Origin: Acetobacteraceae bacterium H6797
Lineage (GTDB): Bacteria > Pseudomonadota > Alphaproteobacteria > Acetobacterales > Acetobacteraceae
Direction of reading: 5' to 3'
Length of the DNA: 64,000 bases
Assembly (NCBI GenBank): GCA_015223225.1
Contig: JADFCQ010000006.1
Coordinates: 1-64,000, forward strand
Part shown: positions 56,750 to 64,000 of the stretch, piece after piece
How positions within the stretch are numbered: position 1 is the stretch's first letter
Layout: each line of letters opens with the position of its first letter
The notes under the pieces: generated by a model
The model's database searches: none
What the model saw: only the letters and a program-made list of their open reading frames with translations
Told to the model about the DNA's origin: nothing
Program-made: the position numbers and the translations under genes

Positions 56750-57068
56750 CAGTAACTGACCTCGCGAAAAAGGCGACAAGCATCGCCCCGGGGACGGGAC
56801 GGGTATTTCCGGATGGAAGAAGACGCGGCCGTTCTGCCTCTGGCGGGCGAAATCGGGCGTTTGCATGTCGCGTGACGGCTGCGCTGGAGCGTGTCGCGCC
56901 GGGCAGCGTGGGTCAATCGCGGCGAGAGGCCAAATTTGAGGTGAATCAGGGGGTCGGAGAAATATCAGCCCGCGCTTTGGGCAGTGCTGCCCCGGATGGC
57001 GGCGGGCGTGAAAAAAGCCGCCCGGCTGGAAGGCCGGGCGGCTTGGAAGCCTGGCTGCGAGCCGGGGC
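56750..57068. other. 319-bp gap: SDR operon promoter region and fumC terminator
   Basis: No gene is visible. The right end holds the fumC terminator (57015-57044). The left part is upstream of the SDR gene and must contain its promoter, but no convincing palindrome or -35/-10 pair stands out. Confidence 0.6.
57011..57044 (-). terminator. Rho-independent terminator of fumC
   Basis: A perfect 12-bp inverted repeat (57015-57026 and 57033-57044) with a 6-nt loop is followed, in the direction of fumC transcription, by a run of T (AAAAAA at 57011-57016 on the plus strand). Confidence 0.9.
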
Positions 57069-58499
57069 TCAGACCACCGGCATCTCGCCCACCATCTTCT
57101 CCGGCCGCACGGCGGCATCGAAACCCGCCGCGTCGATCCAACCGCTGGCGATGGCCGCCTCGCGGAGCGTCGTGCCGTCCACATGCGCCTGATGGGCGAT
57201 CTTGGCCGCTTTGTCATAGCCGATGACCGGGGCCAGGGCCGTGACCAGCATCAGCGAGCGGTCGAGCAGCTCGGCGATGCGGCCGCGGTTCAGCTCGGTG
57301 CCCTCGATCGTGTAGCGGCGGAAGGTATCCGAGGCATCGGCCAGGATGCGGGCCGAATGCAGGAAGTTCATGATGATCACGGGGCGCATCACATTCAGGT
57401 TCAGCTGCCCCTGGCTGCCCGCAAAGGCGACCGCCGCATCCTCGCCCAGCACCTGGGTGCATACCATGACCATGGCCTCGCACTGCGTCGGGTTCACCTT
57501 GCCCGGCATGATAGAGGAGCCGGGCTCGTTCTCCGGCAGGGTCAGCTCGCCCAGGCCGCAGCGCGGGCCGGAGGCCAGCCAGCGCACGTCATTGGCGATC
57601 TTCAGCAGCGCGACGGCGATGCCGCGCAGCCCGCCCATGGCCGCGACCATGGCATCGAGCCCGCCGAGGGCGGCGAATTTGTTCGGCGCCGTGCGGAAGG
57701 GCTGGCCGGTCAGCGCGGCGATTTCCTCCGCGATGGCCTCGGCGAAGCCGGCCGGCGCATTGAGCCCCGTGCCAACCGCCGTGCCGCCGGCGGCCAGTTC
57801 CAGCAGCCCATCGATGCTGCGCTCGAGATTAGCCAGCGCGTCGCGCAGCTGCCGTGCCCAGCCGGACCATTCCTGGCCCACGGTGAGCGGCACGGCATCC
57901 TGCAGATGGGTGCGGCCGATCTTGACCACATCCATCCAGAGCCGGGCCTTGGCCTCGATGGCCTCGGTCAGCTTCACGAGGTTCGGCAGGGTGCGATGGC
58001 GCAGTTCCAGCACGGCCGCGACATGCATGGCCGTGGGGAAGGTGTCGTTGGAGGATTGCGCCATATTGACGTCGTCATTGGGATGCACGAGCCGCCCCGT
58101 GCCGATCTTCCCGCCGAGAAGCTGCGAGGCGCGATTGGCGATGACCTCATTAGCATTCATGTTCGTCTGCGTGCCGGAGCCCGTCTGCCAGACGAAGAGG
58201 GGGAAATGGTCGTCGAGCTTGCCGGCGATCACCTCATCGGCGGCGGCGGCGATGGCATCGGCCTTCTTCTGGTCGAGGCGGCCGGCGCGGGCATTCACCA
58301 GGGCGGCGGCCTTTTTCACATAGCCGAAGGCATAGGGAATGCCGGCCGGCATGCGGTCACCAGCGGTGCCGATGGAGAAATGGACCAGGCTGCGCTGGGT
58401 CTGCGCGCCCCAATAGCGGTCGGCTGGCACCTCGATCTGCCCCATGGAGTCGCTTTCGGTGCGTTTGCCGGTGGCGCCGGTGCCGATTGGCATGGTCAT
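57069..58499 (-). CDS. fumC: Fumarate hydratase class II (iron-independent fumarase C)
   Basis: A 476-residue cytoplasmic enzyme that interconverts fumarate and malate in the TCA cycle without an iron-sulphur cluster. The superfamily signature [13 protein letters not shown] and the [19 protein letters not shown] stretch are clear. The start at 58499 has GGAGACG upstream. A Fur-type palindrome lies about 91 bp upstream, which fits induction of this iron-free fumarase during iron shortage. Confidence 0.95.
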   Translation of the reverse strand: MTMPIGTGATGKRTESDSMGQIEVPADRYWGAQTQRSLVHFSIGTAGDRMPAGIPYAFGYVKKAAALVNARAGRLDQKKADAIAAAADEVIAGKLDDHFPLFVWQTGSGTQTNMNANEVIANRASQLLGGKIGTGRLVHPNDDVNMAQSSNDTFPTAMHVAAVLELRHRTLPNLVKLTEAIEAKARLWMDVVKIGRTHLQDAVPLTVGQEWSGWARQLRDALANLERSIDGLLELAAGGTAVGTGLNAPAGFAEAIAEEIAALTGQPFRTAPNKFAALGGLDAMVAAMGGLRGIAVALLKIANDVRWLASGPRCGLGELTLPENEPGSSIMPGKVNPTQCEAMVMVCTQVLGEDAAVAFAGSQGQLNLNVMRPVIIMNFLHSARILADASDTFRRYTIEGTELNRGRIAELLDRSLMLVTALAPVIGYDKAAKIAHQAHVDGTTLREAAIASGWIDAAGFDAAVRPEKMVGEMPVV

Positions 58500-58589
58500 T
58501 CTTCGTCTCCGATCTTCATGGGCGAAAGCCCTTGCTGGGGCAGATGGGGGCGTGCATCGCCGAAACCAGTGCCTGCTCACTCATATGCA

Positions 58590-58608
58590 AATGAGATACA
58601 TTCTCATT
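58590..58608. promoter_or_regulatory. Fur-type box upstream of fumC
   Basis: AATGAGA-TACAT-TCTCATT is a perfect 7-bp inverted repeat, close to the extended Fur site AATGAGAATNATTCTCATT, and also fits TGA-N9-TCA. It lies about 91 bp before the fumC start in an A/T-rich stretch of otherwise high-GC DNA. Confidence 0.7.
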
Positions 58609-58714
58609 AAGGCGCTGGCCCTATGCGGGCAAGCCCTGGGGCAGGTCGTGAAAAAAGAACAATAAGTGAATCAGGGGGGATTCCAAATGCCCCGGATGAT
58701 GTAATATCCACAGC

Positions 58715-59356
58715 ATGAGCAAGCCCGCCGCCCCTCGCGCCCGCAAGGCCCCGCCCAAGCCGGCGCCCCGCAAGGCCGCCGTCCGGAAAGCGCCTTGGGA
58801 CTTTCATCCGGCGCTCACCGGGGAGCGTCTGGCCGCCGCCGCGCGCCTGCTCGTCCAGGGCCGGAAGGATGCGCTGGCGCTGGCCGATTACTGGGCCGGG
58901 GATGATTCCTGGTCGATCGGCTGCCGCGCTTATTCCTTCAGCCGCCACCAGGTGCGCCGTGCCGCCGAGGCCGGGCGCTATCCCTGGCTGAAGGTGCTCG
59001 ATGCCACACATCACTTCGTCTTCCTCATCGATGGAGTCCCTGTGCGCTTCTTCCGCGGTGATGCGGAGGACCCGAACCGCCGCACCCTGCGCCAGCAGCA
59101 GGACGAGGCGGCGCAGCTTTCCCTCGCGCTCGGCAATGTCGATGCCGCCGAGGGGCTGATGTTCCGCCTCGCCGTGGAGACCGATACGAAGGGCGAGGTG
59201 GCGCGCGTCGTCTTCCTCGCGCTGCGCGGGGAGGAGGGGCGGGCGGAGTGCTTCTGGCCCGTGCCGCTGCATGAGGAAGCTGTGCAGCGCGCCGCCCAGC
59301 CGCGTGCGGCGCATCGTCATCGCCTGGCACCGCTGCAGCAGCTCGCCTTCGGCTGA
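58715..59356 (+). CDS. Protein of unknown function with a basic N-terminus
   Basis: A 213-residue protein whose first 28 residues are almost only Lys, Arg, Ala and Pro (PRARKAPPKPAPRKAAVRKA), followed by a globular domain with LADYWAGDDSWSIGCRAYSFSR and FVFLIDGVPVRFFRGD. No signal peptide and no recognised family. The N-terminus could bind nucleic acid; the rest has a fold I cannot name. It stands alone, divergent from fumC. Confidence 0.72.
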   Translation: MSKPAAPRARKAPPKPAPRKAAVRKAPWDFHPALTGERLAAAARLLVQGRKDALALADYWAGDDSWSIGCRAYSFSRHQVRRAAEAGRYPWLKVLDATHHFVFLIDGVPVRFFRGDAEDPNRRTLRQQQDEAAQLSLALGNVDAAEGLMFRLAVETDTKGEVARVVFLALRGEEGRAECFWPVPLHEEAVQRAAQPRAAHRHRLAPLQQLAFG

Positions 59357-59431
59357 CGGATCGCGGCGGGGATTGACACGGTGCCTTCCTGAGAGACATT
59401 CGCCGCGCCATCATAGGCGGGGAAGAATGCC

Positions 59432-59914
59432 ATGGCCCTGAAGGCCACGCCGGCGGTCAAGGCGGCCGAAGCCGCCAAGCTGCCGTTCCGGCTGCTCGAA
59501 TATAAATACGATCCCTCGGCCGATGCCGTCGGGCTGCAGGCCGCCGAGGCCATGGGCATCGAGCCCGAGCGCGTCTTCAAGACCCTGGTCTGCGCGCTGG
59601 AGACGGGCGAGCTGGTCTGCGCGGCCATTCCCTCCGATGCGCGGCTCAGCCTGAAGGCGCTGGCGACGGTCGCGGGGGCGAAGCGGGCCGAACTGGCCGA
59701 TCCGGCCAAGGCCGAGCGGGTGACGGGCTATGTCGTCGGCGGCATCAGCCCTTTCGGGCAGAAGAAGGCGCTGCGCACCTTCCTCGACGACACCGCCATT
59801 CTTCACGAGGAGATCGTGGTGAATGGCGGGCGGCGCGGCTTGCAGATCGCCGCGGCGCCGGAGCCCATGGCCGAGGCGCTGGGCGCGCGTTTCTGGCCGC
59901 TTCAGGCGGAATAG
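59432..59914 (+). CDS. ybaK: Cys-tRNA(Pro)/Cys-tRNA(Cys) deacylase, YbaK/EbsC family
   Basis: A 160-residue editing enzyme that clears tRNA-Pro mischarged with Cys. Family features are ERVFKTLVCALETGELVCAAIP with the catalytic Lys in VFKTL, GYVVGGISPFGQKK and the ending NGGRRGLQIAAAP. Its 3' end overlaps the convergent cobF gene by 13 nt. Confidence 0.92.
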   Translation: MALKATPAVKAAEAAKLPFRLLEYKYDPSADAVGLQAAEAMGIEPERVFKTLVCALETGELVCAAIPSDARLSLKALATVAGAKRAELADPAKAERVTGYVVGGISPFGQKKALRTFLDDTAILHEEIVVNGGRRGLQIAAAPEPMAEALGARFWPLQAE

Positions 59915-60648
59915 CGTTTCCGCAGCAGATAGATATCCATGATCCAGCCCATGCGCGCGCGCAGCCTGGCGCGCGTCTCGACGATGATGGCGCTCATCGC
60001 CGCGAGGCGGCCCGAGAGGACGACTTCCTCGGGCGTGCCGAGATAGGCGCCCCAGAAGATGTCGTAATCCTCGCCGGGCAGGGATTGGAAACTGCATTCG
60101 CCATCGAGCATGACGACGGCGGTATCGACCCTCGGTGGGAAGCCCGCGCGCAATTGCCGCCCGGTGGTGATCTGCACGGCATTGCCGATGGTGTTCAACG
60201 CGATGCGATGGCTGGCGGCCAGGGCCTGGACGCTGGTGATGCCGGGAATGACTTCGGGCGCGGCCATATCGCCCAGTCGGGCGGCGATGCGCAGCGTGCT
60301 GTCATAGAGCGACGGGTCGCCCCAGACGAGCAGGGCGGCGGTCTGTCCCGGATGGGCTTGGAGCAGGCTGCGATAGGTCTCGGCGATGGCCTCGTGCCAA
60401 GCCTCCACGCCGCGCCGATAGGCGGGGTTGGCGGCATCCCTCACCGGCAGGTCGAATTCCACGAGGCGCGTTTCGGGATTGGTCAGGAAGCGGGTGCAGA
60501 TCTCGCGCCTTACATCCGCCAATTCCTCCTTCTCGGCGCCCTTGCGGGGAATGAGCACCAGATCGGCGCTGTTCAGCGCCTTGATGCCCTGGATGGTCAT
60601 ATGCTCGGGATTGCCCGTGCCGATGCCGATGAGGAGAAGGCGCCGCAT
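59902..60648 (-). CDS. cobF: Precorrin-6A synthase (deacetylating)
   Basis: CobF methylates precorrin-5 at C1 with loss of acetate in the aerobic cobalamin pathway. This 248-residue methyltransferase shows LLIGIGTGNPEHMTIQGIKAL at the N-terminus, LLVWGDPSLYDSTLRI and VIPGITSVQALAA, diagnostic for CobF rather than other Cob methylases. The start at 60648 directly begins the first strand; it lies 4 bp behind cobT. Confidence 0.93.
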   Translation of the reverse strand: MRRLLLIGIGTGNPEHMTIQGIKALNSADLVLIPRKGAEKEELADVRREICTRFLTNPETRLVEFDLPVRDAANPAYRRGVEAWHEAIAETYRSLLQAHPGQTAALLVWGDPSLYDSTLRIAARLGDMAAPEVIPGITSVQALAASHRIALNTIGNAVQITTGRQLRAGFPPRVDTAVVMLDGECSFQSLPGEDYDIFWGAYLGTPEEVVLSGRLAAMSAIIVETRARLRARMGWIMDIYLLRKRYSA

Positions 60649-60652
60649 CGCC

Positions 60653-61675
60653 TCAGCCCGCCGCCACGCTGGCCTCGGCGCCACCGGCAACGCCGGCCTG
60701 GGCAAAAGTCGCCATGCCGCTGTGGCAGGCGAGCGCGCCGCGCAGGATATTCACGGCGAGGCAAGCGCCCGAGGCCTCGCCCAGGCGCATCCCGAGGCTG
60801 AGCAGGGGCGCCATGCCCAAGGCCGCCAGCAGCTTGGCATGGCCGGCTTCGGCGGAGACATGCGCCGCCATGGCATGGGCGAGGCCCTCGGCACCGAGGG
60901 GTGCAGCGGCGGCGGTGCAGACGAAGCCGTCGAGCAGCACGGGGATGCCATGATGCCGCGCCGCGAGGGTCGCGCCCAGGATGGCGGCCAGTTCCCGCCC
61001 GCCGAGGCATCGCGCCGCCTCCAACGGGTCCGTGACGCGATGCAGGGCGAGCGCGGCATCGACGGCGCGGGCCTTGCGCGCCAGCCCCGCATCGTCGACG
61101 CCCGTGCCGCGCCCGGCCCAATCGGCACCCGTGCCGCCGAACAATGCGGCGGCGATGGCGGCGGCGGCGGTCGTATTGCCGATGCCCATTTCGCCGAGGC
61201 AGAGCAGGTCGGTCTCCGGGCGAACGGCCTCGTAGCCGGTGCCGACGGTGGCGAGGAAGTCATCCTCGTCCATCGCAGGGCTTCGGGTGAAATCCGCTGT
61301 CGGTGTCTCCAGCGAGAGCGGGATGACACGAAGATTGGCGCTTGCCTGCCGTGCGAGCTGGTTGATGGCAGCTCCCCCGGCGGCGAAATTCGCGACCATC
61401 TGCGCATTCACCTCGGCCGGAAAAGCCGAGACGCCCTGTGCCGTCACGCCATGGGCGCCGGCGAAGACGATGACCTCCACCTTCTCGAGCCGGGGCATGG
61501 TGCGGCCCTGCCAGCGGGCGAGCCAGAGCGCTAGCTCCTCCAAGCGACCGAGGCTTCCGGGCGGCTTGGTGAGCTGGCTCTGCCGCTCGGCGGCGGCCTG
61601 GGCGGCGGCGGGCTGGCCTTCAGGAAGTGCCGCACAGGCGGTGCGCAGCGCGGCGAGGGTGGGGAAGCGCGACAT
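60653..61675 (-). CDS. cobT: Nicotinate-nucleotide-dimethylbenzimidazole phosphoribosyltransferase
   Basis: A 340-residue enzyme (CobT/CobU) that makes alpha-ribazole phosphate for the lower ligand of cobalamin. Features are KPPGSLGRLEELALWLARWQG, VFAGAHGVTAQGVSAFP, GEMGIGNTTAAAAI and LDGFVCTAAA. The catalytic Glu near the C-terminus is in LSLGMRLGEASGACLA. It precedes cobF and follows cobS. Confidence 0.95.
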   Translation of the reverse strand: MSRFPTLAALRTACAALPEGQPAAAQAAAERQSQLTKPPGSLGRLEELALWLARWQGRTMPRLEKVEVIVFAGAHGVTAQGVSAFPAEVNAQMVANFAAGGAAINQLARQASANLRVIPLSLETPTADFTRSPAMDEDDFLATVGTGYEAVRPETDLLCLGEMGIGNTTAAAAIAAALFGGTGADWAGRGTGVDDAGLARKARAVDAALALHRVTDPLEAARCLGGRELAAILGATLAARHHGIPVLLDGFVCTAAAAPLGAEGLAHAMAAHVSAEAGHAKLLAALGMAPLLSLGMRLGEASGACLAVNILRGALACHSGMATFAQAGVAGGAEASVAAG

Positions 61676-61684
61676 GGCGATCCT

Positions 61685-62428
61685 TCAGGCGAGAAAGGCA
61701 CAGGCGGTGAGAAGGACGATGACCTCCCCGCCCTGTTCGAGCGCGCCGAGCACATCGCCGGTCTGCCCGCCGATCTGGCGGCGGCAGAGGCGGGAGAGGG
61801 CGAGGAACCAGAGGCCCAGCATCGCGGCCGCCGCCAGGGCAGCGAGGGGGCCGAGCAGCAGCAGCGCCAGGGCGCCGATGGCCAGGGCGAGCCCGGCGCT
61901 CGTGGCCGGGATGCGGCCGATACCGGCGGAGAGCCCATCGGCGCGGGCAGGCGGCACCAGGGCCATGAAGCCCGGCATGAGCGCGCGTCCGGCGGTGTGG
62001 GCGGCGATCATGGCGGCGAGGGCATGGCCATTCAGTGCCTCCAGTGCCGAGAAGCGCGCGAGGATGGTCAGGGCCAGGGCGCAGATGCCATAGGTGCCGA
62101 TGCGGCTGTCCCGCATGATCTCGAGCTTGCGCTCACGATCGCGCCCGCCGCCGAAGCCGTCGGCGAGATCGGCCAGGCCATCCTCATGCAGGGCGCCGGT
62201 CAGCAGCATGGTGATGGCGAGGGCCAGGATGGCGGCCAGGCTCGCAGGTAGGTGGAGGGCCGCGGCCGCGAGCAGGGTGAGCCCGCCGGCGAGGCCGACC
62301 AGCGCCCCGGCGAGCGGGGCCGCCCATTGCGCGGCGGCGAAATCCCGCGCCATCGGCGCCGAGGCGGGCAGGGGGAGGCGGGTATAGAAGCCGATACAGG
62401 CCGCGACGGAGGCGAGAAGGTCGCGCAT
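61685..62428 (-). CDS. cobS: Adenosylcobinamide-GDP ribazoletransferase (cobalamin synthase)
   Basis: A 247-residue membrane enzyme (CobS/CobV) that joins adenosylcobinamide-GDP and alpha-ribazole. The diagnostic stretch is ALHEDGLADLADGFGGGRDRERKLEIMRDSRIG region, of which EDGLADLADGFGGG holds the metal-site Asp residues. Around six hydrophobic segments. It lies between cobB and cobT. Confidence 0.94.
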   Translation of the reverse strand: MRDLLASVAACIGFYTRLPLPASAPMARDFAAAQWAAPLAGALVGLAGGLTLLAAAALHLPASLAAILALAITMLLTGALHEDGLADLADGFGGGRDRERKLEIMRDSRIGTYGICALALTILARFSALEALNGHALAAMIAAHTAGRALMPGFMALVPPARADGLSAGIGRIPATSAGLALAIGALALLLLGPLAALAAAAMLGLWFLALSRLCRRQIGGQTGDVLGALEQGGEVIVLLTACAFLA

Positions 62429-62433
62429 CGGCC

Positions 62434-63738
62434 TCAGGCCTTGGCGATCGCGTGGAAGAAGGTGCCGCTCACCCGGCCGCGCCGCGCCCCTGCCGGGCCC
62501 AGCGCCTTGCCCTGGCCGTCGAAGAGGGTGGCGAAGGCTTCGTCGCTGCCCGGCGCGGTCGTGACGGCATAGTGGAATTCATGCCCGCGCAGGCGCTCGC
62601 CCTTCCGGCCCAGCGGGCCGTCATCCTGCAACAGGGCCTCGCGATAGCCGAGGTTCATCCGGCGTTTCGCGAAGCTGTTGGCATGGCCGAGCAGCCCGGT
62701 CATGCGATGCTTTACCCCGGCCGCGTCTTCCAGCGTCTCGCCCAGGACCATATGGCCGCCGCATTCGCCATGGATGGGGCCGGGAAAGGTATGCATCGCG
62801 GCGCGGAACGTCTCGGCGGCGGCGATGCGCCCGGCATGGAGTTCGGGATAACCGCCGGGGAGCCAGCAGGCATCGGCATCGCCCGCCGGGCCTTCATCGG
62901 CTAGGGGCGAGAAGGGCAGCAATTCGGCCCCCGCCTCGCGCCATTGCCGGAGCAGATGCGGGTAGAGGAAGGTGAAGGCCGCATCCTGCGCGATGGCGAT
63001 GCGCTGGCCCGGCGGGGGGATGGCGATGGCCCCTTCCGCCGCGATGGTCAGGGGGCTGGCGAGGCGATGGATGGCGTCGAGATCCAGCGCGCTTTGCATG
63101 ATATCGGCCAAGGTCTCGATGAAGCTTTCCAGCGCCGCATGTTCGCTGGCCTGCACCAGGCCCAGATGCCGCTCGGGCAGGGCCATGGCCGGGTTGCGAT
63201 AGACGGCGCCGAGCACGGGCATGCCCATGGCCTCGATGGCGCCGCGCGTCATGGCCTCGTGCCGGGGGCTCGCCACCTGGTTCAGCACCACGCCGCCGAT
63301 GCGCACCGCCGGGTCATGCAGGGCGAAGCCGCGGGCGATGGCGGCGGCGGTCTGCGACTGGCCGGAGACGTCGAGCACCAGCAGCACCGGCAGGCCATGG
63401 AGCCGCGCGAGATCGGCCGCGGCGCCGGAGCGGCCGGGCGGGGCGGGAATGCCGTCGAAAAGGCCCATGGCGCTTTCGATCACCAGCAGATCGGCCCCTT
63501 GCGCCTGCCGGGCGACGAGATGCGCGAGCAGGGCGGGCGGCATGGCCCAACTGTCGAGATTAACGCCGGGATGGCCGGTGGCGGCGGCATGGAAGCCGGG
63601 GTCGATGTAATCCGGCCCTGATTTCGCGCCATGCACCACGAGGCCCCGGCGCCGGAAGGCGCGCATCAGGCCGATGGTGATGCTCGTCTTGCCCGAACCG
63701 GAGCGCGGGGCGCCGATGATGAGGCCCTGCGCGCTCAT
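62434..63738 (-). CDS. cobB: Cobyrinate (hydrogenobyrinate) a,c-diamide synthase
   Basis: A 434-residue ATP-dependent amidotransferase. The N-terminal P-loop-like domain begins with GAPRSGSGKTSITIGLMRAF, and the C-terminal glutaminase domain has the nucleophile Cys in GPIHGECGGHMVLGE with a His near the end in GHEFHYA. It amidates side chains a and c of the corrin ring. Its start overlaps the cobA stop as ATGA. Confidence 0.95.
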   Translation of the reverse strand: MSAQGLIIGAPRSGSGKTSITIGLMRAFRRRGLVVHGAKSGPDYIDPGFHAAATGHPGVNLDSWAMPPALLAHLVARQAQGADLLVIESAMGLFDGIPAPPGRSGAAADLARLHGLPVLLVLDVSGQSQTAAAIARGFALHDPAVRIGGVVLNQVASPRHEAMTRGAIEAMGMPVLGAVYRNPAMALPERHLGLVQASEHAALESFIETLADIMQSALDLDAIHRLASPLTIAAEGAIAIPPPGQRIAIAQDAAFTFLYPHLLRQWREAGAELLPFSPLADEGPAGDADACWLPGGYPELHAGRIAAAETFRAAMHTFPGPIHGECGGHMVLGETLEDAAGVKHRMTGLLGHANSFAKRRMNLGYREALLQDDGPLGRKGERLRGHEFHYAVTTAPGSDEAFATLFDGQGKALGPAGARRGRVSGTFFHAIAKA

Positions 63739-64000
63739 GCCGGCACTCGTGCGGCCGTCATCAGCGCGCGCAGGCGCTCGCCCTCGGCGACGATCTCGCC
63801 GATGACGATCAGCGCGGGGGAGGTGGCGCCGGCCGCCTGCGCGGCGAGGGCGATCTCGCCCAGGGAGGCGGTGATGCGCCGTTCCTCGCGCGTTGTGGCC
63901 GCGACGATGACGGCGGCGGGCAATGAGGGGTCGGCGCCGCCCGCGATGAGGGCGGCCGAGATCACCGGCAGCTTGGCCAGGCCCATATAGACCACGATGG
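63735..64000 (-). CDS. cobA: Uroporphyrinogen-III C-methyltransferase, C-terminal fragment
   Basis: The last 266 bases encode about 87 C-terminal residues of a CobA/SUMT-type methyltransferase: VVYMGLAKLPVISAAL, then AAVIVAATTREERRITASLGEI and PALIVIGEIVAEGERL. CobA makes precorrin-2, the first step toward cobalamin and siroheme. The start is beyond the window. Confidence 0.88.
   Translation of the reverse strand, partial: IVVYMGLAKLPVISAALIAGGADPSLPAAVIVAATTREERRITASLGEIALAAQAAGATSPALIVIGEIVAEGERLRALMTAARVPA

Overview
The window is about 64 kb of high-GC DNA carrying roughly 62 protein genes, one tRNA gene and no insertion sequence, prophage or CRISPR array that I can see. Gene content points to an Acetobacteraceae-type alphaproteobacterium (Roseomonas-like). 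The indicators are TctA/TctC (Bug) transporters, Tat-exported binding proteins, an aerobic-type cobalamin gene set, a PaoABC-like aldehyde oxidoreductase and a selenocysteine-dependent formate dehydrogenase. The genus is an inference from gene families, not from a marker gene.

Layout. 1-224: end of a TctA permease, then a bidirectional terminator. 304-9753 (minus): a 10-gene uptake and catabolic operon with GloA-like glyoxalase, ATZ/TRZ-type amidohydrolase, one peptide-type and three amino-acid-type binding proteins, a NodB/imidase-like hydrolase, an amino-acid ABC ATPase and permease, and an N-carbamoyl-D-amino-acid hydrolase. It faces a divergent LysR gene (9889-10788) across a spacer with two palindromes. 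10846-16790: stress protein, YihY/BrkB protein and a TetR-PqiA-PqiB-PqiC envelope operon. 16960-20346: an MFS exporter, a frameshifted LysR gene and an aldo/keto reductase interrupted by an amber codon. The promoters of the exporter and the reductase share one conserved palindromic element. 20678-28757: MFS protein, DUF47-Pit phosphate uptake with a Pho box, NUDIX, MltB, PQQ-type sugar dehydrogenase, BASS transporter, a secreted unknown and MarR. 28792-34908: FAD monooxygenase plus a Bug protein, Lrp, SDR, a split chromate transporter, a glpD remnant and GntR.

35025-52847 is a selenium/formate block: selD, two small secreted proteins, paoABC-like genes, then on the minus strand fdhD, a transglutaminase-like protein, fdhA (in-frame UGA with a SECIS-like hairpin), fdhB, fdhI, fdhE, selA, a Sel1-repeat protein, selB and selC (tRNA-Sec). 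selB runs 48 nt into selC. Everything needed to make, insert and use selenocysteine in this formate dehydrogenase is within 18 kb.

52912-56749 is an orphan binding protein-FAD oxidoreductase-SDR operon. 57069-58499 is fumC, preceded by a near-perfect Fur-type palindrome. A second Fur/iron-responsive-like site lies upstream of fdhA. The right end (59902-64000, minus) is cobalamin synthesis: cobA (partial), cobB, cobS, cobT and cobF.

The points most worth pursuing are the imide/carbamoyl-amino-acid operon, the selB-selC overlap with a Sel1-repeat protein inside the sel operon, the paired operator with two damaged partner genes, and the iron and phosphate boxes.
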